Positions 1 to 7,959 are shown, counted from the stretch's first letter. The stretch: DNA of 64,000 nucleotides from CALFMR01 sp035550595 (GCA_035550595.1 DASZOV010000079.1:1-64000), one strand, 5' to 3'. Numbers and translations: made by a program. The notes: generated by a model not told the origin, from the sequence alone.

Positions 1-163
1 CACCTGTGCCGGCATCCTGGGCCTCACCAAGATGGACTGGAACAACAACACTCTGTACAAGAAGCTTCCCGTCACGCTCGTCTATTCGAAAGCGTTTGCC
101 GACATCATCCAACAGAACCCGAACATGATCGACGAGGTCTACGATTTCCGGAACTTCATGTAA
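1..163 (+). CDS. C-terminal end of a prokaryotic Argonaute (PIWI domain), partial
   Basis: Only the last 53 codons lie in the window; they read in frame from base 2 to a TAA at 161-163. The peptide has the features of the extreme C-terminus of PIWI domains: LTKMDWNNN (the Lys-Met-x-Trp-Asn segment), then LPVTLVYSKAFADII, and a terminal FRNFM. From memory, short (MID-PIWI) prokaryotic Argonautes often end in FR-x-FM. Such proteins use guide nucleic acid to sense invading DNA and, when short, act with an APAZ-domain effector (TIR, Sir2, nuclease). No partner gene follows downstream, so any effector would lie upstream, outside the window. Whether the catalytic tetrad is present cannot be judged. 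The family call is inference from a short tail. Confidence 0.6.
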   Translation, partial: TCAGILGLTKMDWNNNTLYKKLPVTLVYSKAFADIIQQNPNMIDEVYDFRNFM

Positions 164-290
164 CGCCGAGCGGGCCTTTGGATCGCCGTGGCGCCGGCGT
201 GAGCAGCGGCCTTGGTTCAACCCCGCAAGTGCTCGCCAGGATTGTGATAGGGCTGTGATAAAAGGCCCTCGAAACCTCGCGTTGTACGGA

Positions 291-480
291 GGTTTACGGG
301 CTCACACGATGTCGCGGCGATCGGCACTTAAGCGGTTGAGCGCGTGTGCCTTGGAGTGAATCTGCGTCGTGTGAAGTCGCTCGCCCAGTTGGTTTTCCAA
401 GCGTGCTCCTTCAACCACTCGGACATCTCTCCGTGTCTTGAGAATCAATGGTTTACGGGCGAGTGGCTCAGCCCGAAACC
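291..480. repeat. Repeated GGTTTACGGGC motifs around the tRNA-Ser fragment
   Basis: An 11-base direct repeat GGTTTACGGGC occurs at 291-301 and 450-460, on either side of the tRNA-Ser 5' fragment. A near copy in inverted orientation lies at 471-480 (GCCCGAAACC) and forms a hairpin with the 450-460 copy. The 291 copy also overlaps a dyad AAACCTC-N10-GAGGTTT (272-295). They could be recombinase arm or core sites, or simple hairpins; the function is not known. Confidence 0.45.
389..432 (-). pseudogene. tRNA-Ser(GGA) 5' half, severed at the anticodon loop
   Basis: Read on the minus strand from 432, the sequence starts GGAGAGATG and continues TCCGAGTGGTTGAAGGA (a class II D-arm), then GCACGC and an anticodon loop TTGGAAA with anticodon GGA. 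This closely follows bacterial tRNA-Ser. Homology stops just after the loop: the next bases (ACCAA) do not pair with CACGC, and no variable arm, TTCGAAT T-loop or TCTCTCC acceptor end follows within the spacer down to the Argonaute stop. It is therefore a remnant and not a working tRNA. A break at the anticodon loop is typical of integrase crossover points in tRNA genes, so this may mark the boundary of an integrated element. Confidence 0.7.
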
Positions 481-543
481 TCCGTTAATTTTCTAAAAAT
501 CACTTACGGGTATTTCGTCGATCCGGAACGCGCGCGCTCTGGA

Positions 544-560
544 GGCCGGCGAAGCCGGCC
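544..560. terminator. GC-rich hairpin downstream of the sensor kinase gene
   Basis: GGCCGGC-GAA-GCCGGCC forms a perfect 7-bp stem with a 3-base loop, about 160 bases past the stop of the sensor kinase. No T-tract follows, so it is only a candidate transcription end or a small palindromic repeat. Confidence 0.3.
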
Positions 561-717
561 GCAGGGCCGCTCACCAGTATAGCGGCTCGAACCGCACTGC
601 AGTACTCCGGCGGTTGAGGCTCGCGATTCCCTTGACCGTAATAGCACTTCTTCCCGCCGCTCTCGACAGTCCGGTACTTGAGGGATGTGGGGGCCGATCG
701 AAACGCGTGGCCGGGCC

Positions 718-2748
718 TCAGCTCGCTTCTGGTAGCCAGACAGTGAAGGTTGTTCCCTTGCCGACGTCGCTCTCAGCAGCGATCGTGCCGCCCTGTCGGG
801 CCACGAGCATCTGACTGATCGAAAGGCCCAAGCCCGTACCGCGTCGACCCTTGGTCGTGAAGAAGGGGTCGAACACCTTGCGCGCGACATCGGGCGCCAT
901 CCCGAGGCCGGTATCGCCAACCGCGATGGCGACACCACTGCGCCCGTCTCTATCGGAGTCGAACGTCCGGACGATCAGCCGCCCACCATCGGGCATCGCA
1001 TGAATGCCGTTCACCATCAGGTTGACCAGGACCTGTTGCAGTTCGGTCCGGTTCATGAGAACAAGCCGAGATGCCTGAAACTCGGTGTCCACGCTGATCT
1101 GAGCCTTGGCCAGCAGGTGCCTGACGAGTGGTAGCGTATCGGTGACGATACTGGCAACGTCGTGACGCTCGGAGTAGCCGGCATATTCGTGCGGCTTCGC
1201 GAACTGCAGCAATCGCGTCACGATCTCGCCGATGCGCTGCATCTGTTCATCGATGAGGCGAAACTCCGTCCTGGCCGCTTCGGCCCGACTTCCCATCGCG
1301 TCGCGGATCACCTCGAGATTGCCTTGCATGACCGCGATCGGATTGTTGATTTCATGGGCGACGCCGGCGGTGATCTCGCCAATGGCGGCGAGCTTCTCCG
1401 CCATGATCAATTGGGCGGTGGCATGCTCCAGTTGCTGGTTCGCCTGCTGCAGCTCGTGCGCGCGCGCCTCGACACGTCCGTGAAGCTCATCATTCCATCG
1501 GCGCAGCTCGCTCTCGCGTTCCTGCAGTTGATCCAACAGATGATCGAGGTGACTCGCGACGCGCCCAATCTCGTCCGTTCCATCGACGTGCCCTGTGCGC
1601 GCATCGGGGTCCCCGTTCTCAATCCTGGCAATCGTGAGCGTCATCTGTTCAAGCGGTCTGAAAATATTCCTGGCCCACTTCAGGAACAGCGGGACGGTCG
1701 CGATCACCGCTATGAGAAATGCGGCCACGATTCCTAGCACGGTTTGGCGTTTTGCGTCCGTGAAGGGCCGCTGGAGAAACCCGGCATACAGCATTCCTAT
1801 ACGCCGGCCATAACTGTCCGTGATGGGTTCGTACGCGGAGATATACCAGTCGTTCACGACGAACGCGCTATCGGGCCAGGTTCGACCCTCATCGAGCACC
1901 GCGGCTCGAACGGGGGCCGACACGCGGGTACCAAGTGCTCGACGGTCTTTGAACAGTCTGACGTTGGTGCTGATGCGCACGTCGTCCAGGAACAGCGTCG
2001 CGGTTCCTCGACTGCCTTCGGGCAATCCCGCGTCGTGGTAGATCAGACCGTTCATCGTGTCGATGAAGGCCAAGTTCCGGTTCAGCAGCATGCCGGCGAC
2101 CAACGCGGCTCGTCGACCGTCAGGGAGGGTGAACGCGCTGGCGGCGTGAATCATCATGCCGCGGGTCTCTTGTGTGCGAGTCGTCTCCGACGCATCGGGC
2201 GTCGGCACGAGGTCCAGATGCGCGCGATCGACCAGCTCAGCAGAGAAGGCCGCCAGATCGGCAGGGCTGAACACGTCGATGGCCGTTCGAGACTGACCGC
2301 GAAGCGCCGACACGATGATCGGCCACTGCCACCGGGGAGACGCCACGTGCATGGGCTGCGCACTCGCGACGAGACGACCGCCGTCGCTGACGATGTACAG
2401 AAAATCGAAGTGGCGCTCGCGCATGATCTGATCGAGCAGCGTCGCCAAACCGTGTCTGGAGGTGTCGTCATGCACCAGCAGATCCTGGAATCGCGCCGAT
2501 TCGGTGACGGCCGTCAGTTGTTCCTGCGTGTCGTCGAGCAGTCGGGCCCAGTACTGGTGGGCGATCGTCAGATCGTTGTGGACCTTGGAGATCAGCGTGG
2601 CATCGAAGCGGAGATTCCACCGGTAGATCGTGATGCCAAGGAGAATGGGGAGCACCACGAGCATCGGCAACAACGCCAACGCCAACAGACGGTAACGAAC
2701 CGAATGTCCACTCGTCGGCCGTATGCCTAGAGGCGCCAGCTTGCGCAT
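718..2748 (-). CDS. Sensor histidine kinase with extracytoplasmic Cache-like domain
   Basis: 676 residues. An N-terminal membrane helix (~20-42) is followed by a large periplasmic sensor region of the double-Cache type (~45-330), a second helix (~335-358), a HAMP linker and a coiled coil. The HisKA H-box is VAHEINNP, and the HATPase_c boxes are visible as LVNLMVNGIHAM (N), DTGLGM (G1), FDPFFTTK (F) and GTGLGLS (G2). It should autophosphorylate and pass phosphate to the NtrC-type regulator encoded just upstream, whose 3' end overlaps this start by 22 bases (translational coupling). The ATG at 2748 fits the kinase N-terminus. It is the last gene of the minus-strand stress block; the signal is unknown. 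Confidence 0.93.
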   Translation of the reverse strand: MRKLAPLGIRPTSGHSVRYRLLALALLPMLVVLPILLGITIYRWNLRFDATLISKVHNDLTIAHQYWARLLDDTQEQLTAVTESARFQDLLVHDDTSRHGLATLLDQIMRERHFDFLYIVSDGGRLVASAQPMHVASPRWQWPIIVSALRGQSRTAIDVFSPADLAAFSAELVDRAHLDLVPTPDASETTRTQETRGMMIHAASAFTLPDGRRAALVAGMLLNRNLAFIDTMNGLIYHDAGLPEGSRGTATLFLDDVRISTNVRLFKDRRALGTRVSAPVRAAVLDEGRTWPDSAFVVNDWYISAYEPITDSYGRRIGMLYAGFLQRPFTDAKRQTVLGIVAAFLIAVIATVPLFLKWARNIFRPLEQMTLTIARIENGDPDARTGHVDGTDEIGRVASHLDHLLDQLQERESELRRWNDELHGRVEARAHELQQANQQLEHATAQLIMAEKLAAIGEITAGVAHEINNPIAVMQGNLEVIRDAMGSRAEAARTEFRLIDEQMQRIGEIVTRLLQFAKPHEYAGYSERHDVASIVTDTLPLVRHLLAKAQISVDTEFQASRLVLMNRTELQQVLVNLMVNGIHAMPDGGRLIVRTFDSDRDGRSGVAIAVGDTGLGMAPDVARKVFDPFFTTKGRRGTGLGLSISQMLVARQGGTIAAESDVGKGTTFTVWLPEAS

Positions 2749-4118
2749 TTACGGTCCACTGTCTTGCGCGAAATGCCGAGGCGCCGGGCGGTCTCCTCGC
2801 GATCGCCGCCGGTCTCCCGGAGCACGGCCAGAATGTGTCTTCGCTCCACGTCGGCCAGGCTTTGTCCGCCCGCGTCGTCGCCCTCGATGGATCGCTCGAA
2901 GTCTTCCGGGAAGGTGCCCAGGATCACCGTGCGTTCGATGAGATTCCTCAGTTCCCGAATGTTGCCAGGCCAATCGTATCGTGCAAGGGACGCGCGTACG
3001 CGCTCATCGATGGCGACGGGTGGCATGCCGAGCTGTGCGGCTAGCTCACGCATGAACAACGTCGCCAGCTCCTGCACGTCATCGCCGCGGTCCTTGAGCG
3101 GCGGGAGGTGGATCTGCATGACGTTGATTCGGAAGTAGAGGTCTCGCCGGAACGTGCCCGCTTCGACGCGACTCTGCAGATCCGCGTTGGTGGCGAACAC
3201 GAAGCGTGCGTCGAACGGCACTTCGCGCTCCCAACCGACGGGCCGCACTCGACGGTCTTCCAGCACCCGGAGCAGCTTGCTCTGCAGCACGTAGGGCAAC
3301 TCGCCAATCTCGTCGAGAAAGAGCGTGCCCCCCTGCGCATACATGAAGAGCCCCTCACGTTCTCTGACTGCCCCGGTGAAAGCCCCTTTCACGTGCCCGA
3401 AGAGCTCGCTCTCGATCATGTCTGGCGGAATCGCGCCGCAATTGACGGGCACGAACAGCTTGTCGGCCTGCGGCGACAACGAATGGAGCAGGCGAGCGGC
3501 CACTTCTTTTCCCGTACCCGATTGGCCAGTAAACAGTATCGACGTCGGTAATGGCGCGACACGTGCGATGGTGTCGCGCACGCGTGCGATGGCGACTGAG
3601 TTACCCAGCAGCCTGTTGCGCAGCAACACCTGGCCCGAGAGAGACTTGACCTCATGACGCAGCACGTCGTTTTCGCGCTGCAGTCTCCGGCGGTCGAGAC
3701 AGCGCGCCACTGCGTTGAGCAATTGATTGGACCGAAACGGCTTCAGCACGTAATCGATCACACCGGCGCGTAACGCTTCGAGCGCCGTGTCGAGATCGGC
3801 ATAGGCGGTAATGAGGATCACGTCGGCCGAGAAGCCGAGAGCCCGCTGCTCGACCAGCCATTTGAGCCCGGATTTTCCCGGCATGACGTTGTCGAGAATG
3901 ACCAGATCGAATGGCGTTGCGTCGAGCTTGCGGGAGGCGTCGTCCGCGTCTGCCGCCTCTTCGATCAACCGGCATCGCGGCTGCAGCGTCTTGATCAGGA
4001 AGTTGCGCATTCCCGGTTCGTCATCGACGACCAGGATCGACGCTTGAGCCAGCCAGGGGCCGAATTCCGGATCTGGTCCAACGATTTCGCTCGTTGACTC
4101 TCCCGAATGGTCATTCAT
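2727..4118 (-). CDS. Sigma-54-dependent response regulator, NtrC family
   Basis: 463 residues in the standard three-part NtrC order. The receiver domain (~28-145) has the acidic DDE pair and the phospho-acceptor Asp in VILDNVMPG. The AAA+ domain (~170-400) has Walker A GQSGTGKE, the sigma-54 contact loop GAFTGA and Walker B TLFLDEIG. A Fis-type helix-turn-helix sits at the C-terminus (ARRLGISRKTVDRK). It activates RNA polymerase holding sigma-54. Its kinase follows with overlap. A good -24/-12 promoter lies about 2.5 kb upstream, before the chaperone genes of the same strand (6605-6620), which makes those genes its most obvious target; this link is inferred. Confidence 0.95.
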   Translation of the reverse strand: MNDHSGESTSEIVGPDPEFGPWLAQASILVVDDEPGMRNFLIKTLQPRCRLIEEAADADDASRKLDATPFDLVILDNVMPGKSGLKWLVEQRALGFSADVILITAYADLDTALEALRAGVIDYVLKPFRSNQLLNAVARCLDRRRLQRENDVLRHEVKSLSGQVLLRNRLLGNSVAIARVRDTIARVAPLPTSILFTGQSGTGKEVAARLLHSLSPQADKLFVPVNCGAIPPDMIESELFGHVKGAFTGAVREREGLFMYAQGGTLFLDEIGELPYVLQSKLLRVLEDRRVRPVGWEREVPFDARFVFATNADLQSRVEAGTFRRDLYFRINVMQIHLPPLKDRGDDVQELATLFMRELAAQLGMPPVAIDERVRASLARYDWPGNIRELRNLIERTVILGTFPEDFERSIEGDDAGGQSLADVERRHILAVLRETGGDREETARRLGISRKTVDRKCASWRL

Positions 4119-4169
4119 CGTCGTACTCGGCTGCCGTGAACGCGACGTGCGTCCACGCCGGGGTCTCGA

Positions 4170-4481
4170 TTAGATCGAACGCGCCAGCCGCCCTTCGAGA
4201 TCTGCGAGCCGCTCCAGCAGGCGGAGGATGATGGATGCGCCGACGGATCCGACGCCGAGCTCCTTCTGCAGACGTCCCATCCGCTTGAGGCGGTACGCGG
4301 TCGCGGCGGTAAACTGCGCTGAGCCAGGGGCGTTCGACTCGATGATGCCCAGGCGCAACAACCTGGTCGTCTGCCGCTCACTCAGCCCTGTGGCAGCGCA
4401 CAGTTCGCTCAATGATAGGACGAGCTCGCTTCTGGGCGCGCGCAGCACGAGCGCTTCCGTGGTCATCACCCGTTCAGACAT
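4170..4481 (-). CDS. cbpM: Chaperone modulator CbpM
   Basis: 103 residues, with a MerR-like helical start (LSLSELCAATGLSERQTTRLLRLG) and a C-terminal helix ending in LERLADLEGRLARSI. This is the layout of CbpM, a small protein that binds the J-domain of CbpA and limits its co-chaperone and DNA-binding activity. The gene lies 15 bases after the cbpA stop, as in Escherichia coli. Family recognition rests on the pattern plus the context; by itself the sequence would only say MerR-like. Confidence 0.75.
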   Translation of the reverse strand: MSERVMTTEALVLRAPRSELVLSLSELCAATGLSERQTTRLLRLGIIESNAPGSAQFTAATAYRLKRMGRLQKELGVGSVGASIILRLLERLADLEGRLARSI

Positions 4482-4496
4482 CTTCAGACCGCCTCA

Positions 4497-5414
4497 TCAT
4501 GTCGGCTGACCGGTCGTCGCCGGCGCACTGCGCTTCAGCGCTTCGTAGGCCGCGCGCTGGTCTGCCGTCGGGGTCGTGGGCACAACGATGCGCGACACGG
4601 CATAGAAATCACCACGGCCGGCATGTTTCGGCCGCGGGAGCCCCCGATCGCGCAGTCGTAACTTACGGCCGCTTTGCGTTCCTGATGGAATCTTCAACGT
4701 CACTGGGCCGTCGGGCGTGTCCACGTTCACGATGTCGCCGAGTACGGCCTGCCATGGTTCTAGCGGCAGGTCGACTTCCACGTCGTCGCCAACGACGCGA
4801 TAGCGTGAATGCGGGCTCAGTCGCACGCGCAAGAAGAGATCGCCTGGTGGCCCGCCGCCGACGCCCGGCCGTCCTCGGCCCGCGATTCGCAGCGTCGTAC
4901 CGTTGCGTACGCCGAGCGGGATGTCGACTTCAATACGTTGATCGTTCACCGTCAGGCCCCGGCGTCCGCCCCGCAGCATCTCGTCAAGTGTGACTGGCAG
5001 TTCCGCTTCCAGGTCGCCACCGGGCATCGAGAACCGAACGTCACCGTTCCCCTCGTCATGAGCGCCACGCGCACGGCGTCCTCCGAACATCGAGGCGAAG
5101 AACTCGCTGAAGTCGTCAGGACCTTGCCATTCGGTCGAAGCCGTGGCTCGACGGTCACTGCCGGGCGGCGTGAAGTCGGATCCCCCTTTCCAATTCGAGC
5201 CGAGTGCATCGTACGTCGCGCGCTTCTCAGAATTACTCAAGACCTCGTGGGCCTCATTGATTTCCTTGAAGCGCTCCGCCGCTTCCGCCCGCCTTTCCGC
5301 GGGTTGAAGATCTGGATGGTGTTGGCGCGCCAATTTCCTGTACGCGCGTTTGATGTCGTCGGCCGTTGCTGTACGGGGCACGCCAAGGGTCGCATAGTAG
5401 TCGTGAAACGTCAC
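4497..5414 (-). CDS. cbpA: DnaJ-class co-chaperone CbpA
   Basis: J-domain at the N-terminus (DYYATLGV..., HPD motif in RQHHPDLQ), a Gly/Phe-like linker (~65-110), then the two DnaJ C-terminal substrate-binding domains (LDEMLRGG..., IPLGVRNGTTLRIAGRG, LKIPSGTQSGRKLRLRDRG). There is no zinc-finger CxxCxGxG domain, which marks the CbpA class. It recruits and stimulates DnaK on unfolded or aggregated proteins. I place the start at the GTG at 5414 because it overlaps the grpE stop as GTGA, giving MTFHDYYATLG directly; a longer N-terminal reading is possible but adds no family sequence. dnaK itself is not in the window. Confidence 0.9.
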   Translation of the reverse strand: MTFHDYYATLGVPRTATADDIKRAYRKLARQHHPDLQPAERRAEAAERFKEINEAHEVLSNSEKRATYDALGSNWKGGSDFTPPGSDRRATASTEWQGPDDFSEFFASMFGGRRARGAHDEGNGDVRFSMPGGDLEAELPVTLDEMLRGGRRGLTVNDQRIEVDIPLGVRNGTTLRIAGRGRPGVGGGPPGDLFLRVRLSPHSRYRVVGDDVEVDLPLEPWQAVLGDIVNVDTPDGPVTLKIPSGTQSGRKLRLRDRGLPRPKHAGRGDFYAVSRIVVPTTPTADQRAAYEALKRSAPATTGQPT

Positions 5415-5979
5415 GGCCACGGGTCGTCGCTCTCCCGGCCTGCAGCGACCAGCACCTGCGACGGTCGTAGAAGGTCGTCGTCGAGCTTCCATCCGCGGCG
5501 CACTTCGCTCACGACAGTTCCTGCCCGGATGCCGCGGGCCGTCGTTGTCCCGACGGCTTCATGCACCATCGGATCGAATACTTCGCCCTCAGCTTCCACC
5601 GGCTCGGGCCGAGACGACGCAGCGCTTCGACGAACAAGCCGTGCGTGGCCGCCATGCCGTCGTAGAAGCCGCGATCGCTCGACCCCGCCTTCAGCGCACG
5701 TTCGAATGCATCGAGCACGGGGAGAAGCGCGCTCAGCGCCTCGCGTTTGCCCTCGTGCTTCAGCGTTCCCTGCTCGCGAGCGATCCGGCGACGCAGGTTC
5801 TGGAAATCGGCGAGGAGGCGCAGCTCCTGCTTCCTGGCCTCGTCGAGACTGCACCTCAATCGGTGTACTTCGGCGTCGCCCTCGCCGTCCGCGTCCCTCT
5901 CAGGCGTGCGGCCCATGATGCGATGTACGGTGACGTCCTGCATCGTCCTTGCGGCAGGCGAGGCCTCTTCGACAGACAT
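5411..5979 (-). CDS. grpE: Nucleotide exchange factor GrpE, interrupted by a one-base frameshift
   Basis: Reading from the ATG at 5979 (strong GAGGAGG Shine-Dalgarno six bases upstream) gives a long coiled-coil helix and the GrpE core up to FVEALRRLG near base 5610. The conserved C-terminal part (PVEAEGEVFDP, HEAVGTTTA, VVSEVRRGWKLDDDLLRPSQVLVA) then continues in another frame to the TGA at 5411. Restoring one base in the CTCGGG stretch around 5603-5608 rejoins the two into a normal-length GrpE. GrpE dimers release ADP from DnaK. Its stop overlaps the cbpA start (GTGA). The break may be a sequencing error or a true mutation; the rest of the gene looks well conserved. Confidence 0.85.
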
Positions 5980-6021
5980 GACGCGCCTCCTCACGGGCGG
6001 AAGCCGTGGAGCGGTGTCGCG

Positions 6022-6579
6022 CTACGCTTTCGACGAAGATGCCCTCGAGAAGAGGTGGGCGACCTTGCGGCCGGCGGTTTCCGCAAAATGCACCGTGACG
6101 TGGTCGGTGGCCTTCAATCCGTGTCCCACGTGCTCGAACGCGTCGACCGCACCGTCGGCGGTCTCCACCACGGCTCGCTCGCCGAGATGATAGACGTGCT
6201 CGGCGCCGTCGGCCGCTTTGAGCGCAACGGTCTTGGCTCCGGCGCCCACGTGGACGACGACGCCATCGGCCGTCTTCAAGGCACTCCGACCCAGGCTGCG
6301 TACGTCCGTGACGACGCGATCCGTGCCACGAACCACGTAGTGGGCGACGACGTCAAGACCTTCATGGCCCGCGTCGAGCGTCTTGTCCATCGCGTGTACC
6401 GCCATGCGGCCAGCACCCTCGACGCCTGCGCCCGTCGCCTCGCCTGCTTTGACGAGCGTCTGTTCGGTGAACTTCAACGCTTCCACGGTGCCTCGAGCCG
6501 TCGTGATCAAGATCGTCTTGGCTGCACGATCGACATGCGTGATGGTCCCGGCGATGGCATGAACGACTTCTGTTGTCAT
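6022..6579 (-). CDS. Uncharacterised protein upstream of grpE, first gene of the sigma-54 unit
   Basis: 185 residues from the ATG at 6579, preceded by GAGGATCC; an in-frame extension to 6699 is possible but would run through the promoter. I do not recognise the family. The N-terminus resembles a small beta-barrel module (AGTITHVDRAAKTILITT, as in DUF5666-like OB folds). Later segments repeat the theme of Ala/Val-rich stretches with TADG or AADG turns (ALKTADGVVVHV, ALKAADGAEHVYHLG, VVETADGAVDAFEHVG), and there are many His residues. There is no signal peptide or membrane helix. It lies 43 bases before grpE and shares its promoter, so a role in protein-stress or envelope protection is plausible but unproven. 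Confidence 0.7.
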   Translation of the reverse strand: MTTEVVHAIAGTITHVDRAAKTILITTARGTVEALKFTEQTLVKAGEATGAGVEGAGRMAVHAMDKTLDAGHEGLDVVAHYVVRGTDRVVTDVRSLGRSALKTADGVVVHVGAGAKTVALKAADGAEHVYHLGERAVVETADGAVDAFEHVGHGLKATDHVTVHFAETAGRKVAHLFSRASSSKA

Positions 6580-6604
6580 GTTGGATCCTCGGTTACGGAC
6601 CCTG

Positions 6605-6620
6605 AGCAACGCGAATGCCA
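6605..6620 (-). promoter_or_regulatory. Sigma-54 promoter (-24/-12)
   Basis: On the minus strand the bases read TGGCAT-TCGCG-TTGCT. The GG and GC dinucleotides are separated by the required 10 bases, and both elements match the TGGCAC-N5-TTGCW consensus closely. The -12 element ends 26 bases before the ATG at 6579, leaving room for a short leader with the GAGGATCC ribosome site. An NtrC-family activator is encoded in the same gene block. Confidence 0.65.
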
Positions 6621-6802
6621 GTGCTGACACCGGTGAATATCGAGGATCGGCGCATCTGCAGACGACACGCGAGACAATCTGTCCCAGGTGCCCGGACAAG
6701 CTGTCCGTCGGTTCGCTTCACATACTCTCGTTCCCGGTCGTCAACTCTGGAGAGACCGTCACGGACATCCGCGCGGTGTTGGTCAAACGCCGTGCTCGCG
6801 GC

Positions 6803-7678
6803 TCACGCGTTCAACTTCGCGAGGCCCGGCAGGAGCGCGTCCAGGCCGCTACGCACGTGAAGGTCTTGCTGGGGAAAGGGAATCTCGATGTGCCGGGCGC
6901 GGAACGCCGTGTCAATCGCGTACCGCAGATCCGACGCGATCCGTTCGTCCACATCCGGATCGGGATCCGTCACCCAGCACAACAGTGAGAACGAGAGGCA
7001 CGAGTCGGCGAACGCATCGAAGCGCACCTCGGGCGGCGGACTCGTCAGCACCCTCGGATGCTCCGCGGCGATCTGGAGCAGGATGTCCCGCACGTCGTTC
7101 AGCGCGCTCCCGTAGGCCACCCCAACTCCAACTCGTATACGCAGTCTGGACGAAGGACGCGAGCGGTTGATGACCGCCTTGCTGATGAACTCGCTGTTGG
7201 GGATGACGATCGTCACCTCTTCGTCGGTGATGACGTGTGTGGCCCGCAGACCGATGTTCTCGACCACGCCCACCGCATCGTTGAAGCGAATGAAATCGCC
7301 TTGGCGTACCGGTTGTTCCACCAGGAGAATCAGGCCGGAGATGAAGTTCTGTGCGACGTTCTGCATCCCAAAGCCGATGCCGACCGCGACCACGGTGGAA
7401 GCGGCGAACAAGGCGTTGAGCCGTAACCCCATGGAGTCCACCGCGATGAGGACGCCGAGGGTCGCCAGAGTGTAGCTGACGATCTTCGCCTCGGCCGCTT
7501 GGGTCCCCGTCGGTGTCCCGCGACGCTCCAGAAGCGCCCGGACCCAACGTCCCACGAGCCCGGAGAGCAGAAAGGTCAGGATCAGCAATCCCAAGCCGAG
7601 CAGGAAGCTGCCCAGCGTGATCGTGCCACCCCCGACGCTGACGAGGGGCAGGTTCCAATAGTGGTCGAAGTTGTACAT
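6803..7678 (-). CDS. Small-conductance mechanosensitive channel, MscS family
   Basis: 291 residues. Two N-terminal membrane helices (~20-45 and ~65-90) precede the pore helix and MscS core: a Gly/Ala-rich TM3 (VAVGIGFGMQNVAQNFISGLIL), the beta domain start (GDFIRFNDAVGVVENIGLRAT) and VTIVIPNSEFISKAVIN. The cytoplasmic alpha/beta vestibule follows. It would open on membrane tension to release solutes during hypo-osmotic shock. Codons and orientation match the neighbouring stress genes, but there is a gap of about 220 bases before the next gene on the strand. Length agrees with short MscS homologues. The start ATG at 7678 is the only one that keeps the first helix. Confidence 0.92.
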   Translation of the reverse strand: MYNFDHYWNLPLVSVGGGTITLGSFLLGLGLLILTFLLSGLVGRWVRALLERRGTPTGTQAAEAKIVSYTLATLGVLIAVDSMGLRLNALFAASTVVAVGIGFGMQNVAQNFISGLILLVEQPVRQGDFIRFNDAVGVVENIGLRATHVITDEEVTIVIPNSEFISKAVINRSRPSSRLRIRVGVGVAYGSALNDVRDILLQIAAEHPRVLTSPPPEVRFDAFADSCLSFSLLCWVTDPDPDVDERIASDLRYAIDTAFRARHIEIPFPQQDLHVRSGLDALLPGLAKLNA

Positions 7679-7749
7679 GTCCAGAATGTCCTACATTCGT
7701 CGTGTTAGGACGTGATCGTGACGTGCTGCACCTTCACGCCGCGACGTCC

Positions 7750-7959
7750 TTACGCGCGGTCGAGCGCGCGACCCTTGTGAGCGGCAATGTGATCGGTGGT
7801 GTCGCTCTTGATCTCGTATTGAGGGTCGTCTTCAGAGGCGTGATGGACGTACCCCTTGTAAGAGAAATCGGCGGTATGAACCGCAACGATCGTCCCCGAC
7901 ACGCGTCCGGCTTCGGAATTCCAGCTCACGTGGTCGCCAATCTTGAACCGCTTAGCCAT
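7750..7959 (-). CDS. Small TUDOR-like DUF2945 protein
   Basis: 69 residues: KFKIGD-type start (KRFKIGDHVSWNSEAGRVSGTIV) and a central YEIKSDTTDHIAAHKG, the pattern of the DUF2945 / hypervirulence-associated TUDOR family. These are small cytoplasmic SH3-like barrels of unknown function, common near stress genes. It starts 24 bases after the molybdoenzyme stop, so it is probably cotranscribed with it. Confidence 0.8.
   Translation of the reverse strand: MAKRFKIGDHVSWNSEAGRVSGTIVAVHTADFSYKGYVHHASEDDPQYEIKSDTTDHIAAHKGRALDRA

Noticed and set aside
353..388. Possible 3' half completing the tRNA-Ser
   Set aside because: No variable arm, no TTCGAAT loop and no TCTCTCC acceptor strand; GATTCACTCC is not an acceptable T-arm.
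164..388. Group I intron in the tRNA anticodon loop as the cause of the split
   Set aside because: No intron core signature and no 3' exon found within the spacer before the Argonaute stop.
1162..1737. Long plus-strand frames opposite the sensor kinase, and similar long antisense frames opposite the molybdoenzyme, ADOP, GH127 and TonB receptor genes
   Set aside because: Arg/Ala/Gly-rich products with no domain character, mirrored from well-recognised genes in high-GC DNA.
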